NCBI GenBank assembly: GCA_027382625.1
Contig: JAJKFJ010024103.1
Coordinates: forward strand, 1 to 20,033
DNA from: Tetmemena sp. SeJ-2015
Lineage: Eukaryota > Ciliophora > Spirotrichea > Sporadotrichida > Oxytrichidae
Reading direction: 5' to 3'
DNA: 20,033 nt
The translations under genes and the position numbers were made by a program. This document shows positions 17,247 through 20,033 of the stretch, piece after piece (the stretch's first letter is position 1; each line of letters begins with the position of its first letter). The notes under the pieces were generated by a model, which saw nothing but the letters and a program-made list of their open reading frames with translations, made no database searches and was not told where the DNA came from.

Positions 17247-18275
17247 TTTCTCTGTTTAACTCTCTAGAAATAAAATCACCTGTCTCAATTAAAGCTGGGA
17301 AATCTACTCCAGTATAAATTGTAATCAAGATATATATGCTTTAGTGGGCACATTTCCAGAGGCTCCCTTCGCATAAGGACAACCACCTATACCTTAATAT
17401 TATTCAAACGATTAAAGCAATAACTAAGTTCTGCACAGCTCTTTAAACAAAATTAAGTGGAATTATCTGTGTGCTATAGTGCTTGAGTTTTTTCTAACAA
17501 ATTAAGGACAAAGACTAAAATATTACCTGGAGTACCAATACCAATTGTATCTCTAGATTTTATTATAAAACCCATTTCGTACAGCTTTTGAGAAACCTTA
17601 TTTACAAGTAGGGGATCAATCTCACCCTCATATGGGCATCCCATGACACAAGATATCAAAGCATGATTGAAAATGTTAAGCCTTTATAAAATATGGTGAA
17701 TATAAAGTCCATAAAAGATTTCCTTCTATTTGTTTATCCATAAAATCTATTACTTACCATATAATTATAGTATAACTTAATTTCATTATTTTATATTCTT
17801 CTGAGTGAAAGCCTCGCTTGCAGCTCCAAATACAGCAATTTCTTGTACATTGCACTTGAGAGCAGTCTCCATACCTTTAACATTTGGAACTAAGACTGGA
17901 TAGCTGACTCCATCTTTTCTTGTGATGCCCTACAGTACCTCCACTGCGTCTGCCATCTGTGGGATAGCTTTTGGAGACACAAATGATGTAGATTCAACTA
18001 CTCTTAGTCCGCAGTTGCTTAGCTTATTAATCAGATTGATCTTAAATTTAAAGAAACAAAAAATATATTTTAACTCTTGGTTGCTGTTGGAACAAATGTT
18101 TTTTCATTTTGAAGACCATCCCTTGGGCTGACCTCAACTATCTTAACTCTCTTAGGGAATGAAGCAGTTCTCAAAGCAGGGTATTTCTAAATCGAGATTA
18201 AGAGATTGCTCAAGAAGGAAGATATAATGGAGCACTTACGACCAAGACCTCTTGGACTTGTTTTGCGATTTGCAT
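17247..18275 (-). CDS. HMGCL: HMG-CoA lyase, block A (MDSs 1, 2, 4, 6, 8, 10, 12)
   Basis: HMG-CoA lyase cleaves HMG-CoA to acetyl-CoA and acetoacetate (leucine degradation/ketogenesis). M1 18275-18075 starts [10 protein letters not shown], contains a 53-nt intron (18239-18187), and carries [12 protein letters not shown], the catalytic Arg-Asp motif. M2 18043-17785 ([16 protein letters not shown] to [12 protein letters not shown]), M4 17655-17569 ([13 protein letters not shown]), M6 17553-17515 ([11 protein letters not shown]), M8 17442-17419 (AVQNLV), M10 17394-17343 ([16 protein letters not shown], active-site Cys and Asn), M12 17313-17247 ([16 protein letters not shown]). M1-M2 join by AAGA and M2-M3 by TAAT (tentative, 4 bp). 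Summing all 13 MDSs minus one copy of each pointer and the intron gives 1005 nt, exactly 335 codons including TGA, close to the usual ~325 aa. Confidence 0.93.
17656..17784 (-). other. Eliminated DNA between HMG-CoA lyase MDS 2 and MDS 4
   Basis: 129 bp of AT-rich DNA with TGAs. In the final gene MDS 3 (17105-16996) takes its place, so this is an IES in the scrambled sense: it separates non-consecutive segments. Confidence 0.75.
18187..18239 (-). other. 53-nt intron in HMG-CoA lyase MDS 1
   Basis: Minus-strand GTAAGT...ATTTAG. Splicing joins VQEVLV to [16 protein letters not shown]; retention meets TGA. The flanks share no pointer, so this is an intron rather than an IES. Confidence 0.8.
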
Positions 18276-18321
18276 TTATGTTGTTAATTAAATAATTTAC
18301 TTATTCTATCTGTGAAGTTTG
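18276..18321. promoter_or_regulatory. 46-bp AT-rich gap between divergent start codons
   Basis: The ATGs of HMG-CoA lyase (minus, 18275) and the SANBR-like gene (plus, 18322) face away from each other with only 46 bp between them. Any promoter or leader DNA for both must fit here, unless telomeres are added within it. No specific box is identifiable. Confidence 0.4.
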
Positions 18322-18492
18322 ATGATGATGGAATACTCATAAAAACTGGTGAGTGGAGGAGGGTATGCTATTAGTGGAGGAGAGGGCACCTCTGCTAACA
18401 CTACTTCTGCTACAGTGGGAGCTAAGAAACAGTCAGAGATGATAGTCATACATGTCTTCGATGAAAATAGAAAGGTCAACAAGGACTTCTCC
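18322..18492 (+). CDS. SANBR/KIAA1841-like BTB protein, MDS 1
   Basis: ATG 18322 (three ATGs in a row) starts MMMEYSQKLVSGGGYAIS; then comes EMIVIHVFDENRKVNKDFS, corresponding to the start of the BTB-like domain of KIAA1841 (SANBR; human form IHVCDEAKNLKQDF). It ends in a 15-bp pointer, AACAAGGACTTCTCC (18478-18492), whose partner lies inverted at 18815-18801. Reading past the pointer quickly loses similarity. In vertebrates SANBR is a corepressor-like regulator of class-switch recombination; in a ciliate only the conserved protein fold can be inferred. Confidence 0.85.
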
Positions 18493-18652
18493 ACAGATCA
18501 TTATTCTAAAAAGTTCAAAATATTTTCACGTTGTGATATCGAAAACTATTGATCTTTTTTGAAAAAGAAACCACTTCTTTTTATGTTGAGAGTTACTTGA
18601 TGGGGCTGATTAATATATTATCCTAAAGGGAAGCAATAAATATATTTGCTAA
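18493..18652. other. Eliminated DNA between MDS 1 and MDS 3 of the SANBR-like gene
   Basis: 160 bp, AT-rich, with stops; no family sequence. In the assembled gene the inverted MDS 2 replaces it. Confidence 0.65.
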
Positions 18653-18701
18653 AGAAGGACCTTTTGGTGACACACATGAAATACTTTGAAAAATATCTGA
18701 C
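18653..18701 (+). CDS. SANBR/KIAA1841-like protein, MDS 3
   Basis: 49 bp encoding KDLLVTHMKYFEKYLT, which matches the human DLLISEMKYFAEYL region. It begins with the 13-bp pointer AGAAGGACCTTTT (18653-18665; inverted partner 18796-18784) and ends with the 11-bp pointer AAATATCTGAC (18691-18701; partner 18889-18899). Both joins are in frame. Confidence 0.85.
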
Positions 18702-18783
18702 ATATAATACTTTTATTGACATAACTTGTTATAACATTTCATAAAATTTATATATAATATTTATATAATCAACTTAAATTGCT

Positions 18784-18815
18784 AAAAGGTCCTTCTCGCA
18801 GGAGAAGTCCTTGTT
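18784..18815 (-). CDS. SANBR/KIAA1841-like protein, inverted micro-MDS 2
   Basis: 32 bp on the opposite strand from the rest of the gene. On the minus strand it reads NKDFSCEKDLL. The first 15 nt are pointer AACAAGGACTTCTCC, shared with MDS 1; the last 13 nt are pointer AGAAGGACCTTTT, shared with MDS 3. Only four nucleotides (TGCG, 18800-18797) are unique. Inversion and joining give KVNKDFSCEKDLLVTHMKY without a break, restoring the residues missing between MDS 1 and MDS 3. Its surroundings (18702-18888) are very AT-rich and eliminated. Confidence 0.88.
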
Positions 18816-18888
18816 AACTTTAAAGGGTAATAATTTTACATAAAATTTATTTAACATTCATAAGTTATTTATTGATAGAATGTATTTT

Positions 18889-20033
18889 AAATATCTGACG
18901 GAAGCAATATCAGTGGATGATATAGATATAAGCGTGCACTGCGACATAAAAATCTTTGAGTGGCTCATGAAGTATCTAAAGCAAAAAGAGAATGACCAGA
19001 GTGCGGCTCTAGAGACTGCTCCAGGACAGGGACCCACTCTAGACATAAAGAACGTGATATCTATTCTGATCTCCAGTGACTTCCTCTAGATGAAAGTTCT
19101 GGTGCAGGAGTGCGTGGATTTCGTAATTGAAAATCTTCATGATGTAGTCCGACTACCCATAGATATGAACTGCCTCAACTAAAATAAGATATGCAAGCAT
19201 GAATTTTTATTATGAACTAAAACTTGATTAAGAAGATTGCAAATTAGGTGAAAATAGAGAGATTGGATGACTTAGTGGATAAGAGAGACAAACTGACGAG
19301 TAAATTATTCATGAAGAAACTATAAAGTCTCATAAATTCGTCCGACATACAAAACCAGAGTCAGACAGGGACTGTCCTCAACAGGTGCATCTACTGTGGG
19401 CAGTTATTCACGAGTGAGCAAAATCAGTGGATGATGTGTCCCAACGCTAAAATCTTCATCGATTTCCATGGGCATGTTATAGCATAGCACGTTGCAGATA
19501 GATTCTTCGATCTCAACGGTTTCATATATTCTTAAACATGAAAGCAAAATGAGTACTTTGATTTCTCTCATTGAATTAATAGTTCATGAATAACTAGAAG
19601 ATAGTAAAGTGGAAGGATATCTACTGGAAGATTTGGGCACGTCTGGTGAATTTTGAATGCACAAAGTGCGAGTCTAAGTTCGTGGGTAGCGAGCTCTCTT
19701 ACTGTCGCTATCATCCCAGCACAGTGAACCAGACTTAAAAGCCCAAGTTCTAGTACGGCAGCAACAAGGGCACTTATCCGTGTTGCGGAGCTCAAGCCTT
19801 GAGGATAAATACTCATGTAGAGTAGAAGGGCTGCTAGGCTGAGAATCACATCGTAAAGCTGAATTCTACAGAGATCGAAAAAGACTATCACTATCTGGTC
19901 AAGCATAAGGATATCGCAGTGGAGCCTTTCCATAACTAAGCGACGCCCACACCAGATAGTTTGCATGGACTGCTTGAGTAGTACATGTCAGATCTAAAGC
20001 AGAAACGTTAGAAGCTGAGGGAAAAGCGCAAGC
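18889..20033 (+). CDS. SANBR/KIAA1841-like protein, MDSs 4-6 (runs off the window)
   Basis: MDS 4 (18889-19184) encodes AISVDDIDISVHCDIKIFEW and NVISILISSDFLQMKVLV, the conserved BTB core (human EEVDISVHCDVHIFDW, NVISILISSEFLKM). An IES with pointer AACTAAAA (19177/19215) leads to MDS 5: DDLVDKRDKLTSKLFMKK, then a Cys-rich motif RCIYCGQLF...MMCPNAKIF. An IES with pointer TTCAT (19521/19583) leads to MDS 6: VKWKDIYWKIWARLVNFE, CTKCESKFVGSELSYCRYHP, TYPCCGAQAL, KGCQAENHIV and a basic Lys/Gln-rich tail still open at the window end. The paired Cys/His motifs suggest zinc binding (inference). The 3-prime end lies outside the window. Confidence 0.9.
19185..19222 (+). other. 38-nt IES with pointer AACTAAAA
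   Basis: Copies at 19177-19184 and 19215-19222. Excision joins DMNCLNQNLIKKIANQ in frame, matching the human MNCINVNLLTRIA segment; retention meets TGA. Confidence 0.8.
19526..19587 (+). other. 62-nt IES with pointer TTCAT
   Basis: Copies at 19521-19525 and 19583-19587. Excision joins FFDLNGFMNNQKIVKWKD in frame; retention meets TGA at about 19539. Confidence 0.75.

Noticed and set aside
17116..17328. 70-codon minus-strand frame as a gene of its own.
   Set aside because: It is HMG-CoA lyase MDS 12 followed by eliminated spacer; the family sequence continues at 16616 via pointer TTAAACAGAGAAA.
17443..17518. Continuation of the HMG-CoA lyase frame after GTPGNIL ([13 protein letters not shown]).
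   Set aside because: It does not match the family; the sequence at 16916-16827 does, and connects by pointer TTAG.
18055..18078. GTTAAAA...TTTAAG in HMG-CoA lyase as an intron.
   Set aside because: Splicing there leaves the wrong frame; merging the AAGA repeats gives [12 protein letters not shown], the family sequence.
19568..19966. Longest minus-strand frame, 132 codons, hydrophobic.
   Set aside because: Antisense of SANBR-like MDS 6, whose plus-strand reading has conserved Cys/His motifs and family similarity.
1..20033. Heavily frameshifted pseudogenes or a poor assembly with the standard genetic code.
   Set aside because: Stops TAA/TAG fall at positions where Gln fits, while TGA marks true ends. 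Frame breaks coincide with direct repeats whose merging restores family motifs, and HMG-CoA lyase sums to an exact codon multiple.
1..20033. Telomere repeats or TBE-type germline transposon in the window.
   Set aside because: No C4A4/G4T4 run and no transposase-like frame or long terminal inverted repeat was seen.

Overview
This window reads as germline (micronuclear) DNA of a spirotrichous/hypotrich ciliate of the Oxytricha-Stylonychia-Tetmemena type. TAA and TAG must be read as glutamine and only TGA ends proteins: conserved domains run straight through dozens of TAA/TAG codons. The genes are also cut into macronuclear-destined segments (MDSs) by AT-rich internal eliminated sequences (IESs). 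At each cut a short direct repeat (the pointer) sits at the end of one segment and the start of the next, and merging the two copies restores frame and family sequence. Several genes are scrambled. I saw no C4A4/G4T4 telomere repeats, so these are not macronuclear chromosomes.

Layout. 1-2293: AT-rich, with scattered coding-looking fragments, one of them a protein-kinase N-lobe (minus, 1911-1696). 2294-5226: a sorting nexin (PX plus BAR-like) whose C-terminal half lies upstream of its N-terminal half, joined by pointer TTAGTTGA. 5266-5658: an intact two-EF-hand protein. 5976-10457: a scrambled lipoxygenase, probably including a signal-peptide-bearing N-terminal MDS; its C-terminal third is split between two interleaved blocks (8123-8735 and 9750-10457). 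14474-10612 (minus): an RCC1-repeat/TKL-kinase fusion, collinear but cut by about ten IESs. 15180-14760 (minus): a degenerate kinase fragment. 15189-15300: a Cys-rich fragment. About 15311-16445: PIG-C, the GPI-GlcNAc-transferase subunit, interrupted by short IESs. 18275-16539 (minus): HMG-CoA lyase in 13 MDSs, odd/even interleaved between two blocks; my by-hand assembly gives 1005 nt (334 aa plus stop). 18322 to the window end: a homologue of SANBR/KIAA1841 (BTB protein) with an inverted micro-MDS, running off the edge.

The genes are unrelated housekeeping or signalling functions, not an operon. Their common theme is programmed genome rearrangement. All coordinates and joins were worked out by eye. 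Joins restoring conserved motifs through pointers of 5 bp or more are strong; joins using repeats of 2-4 bp are tentative and marked so.
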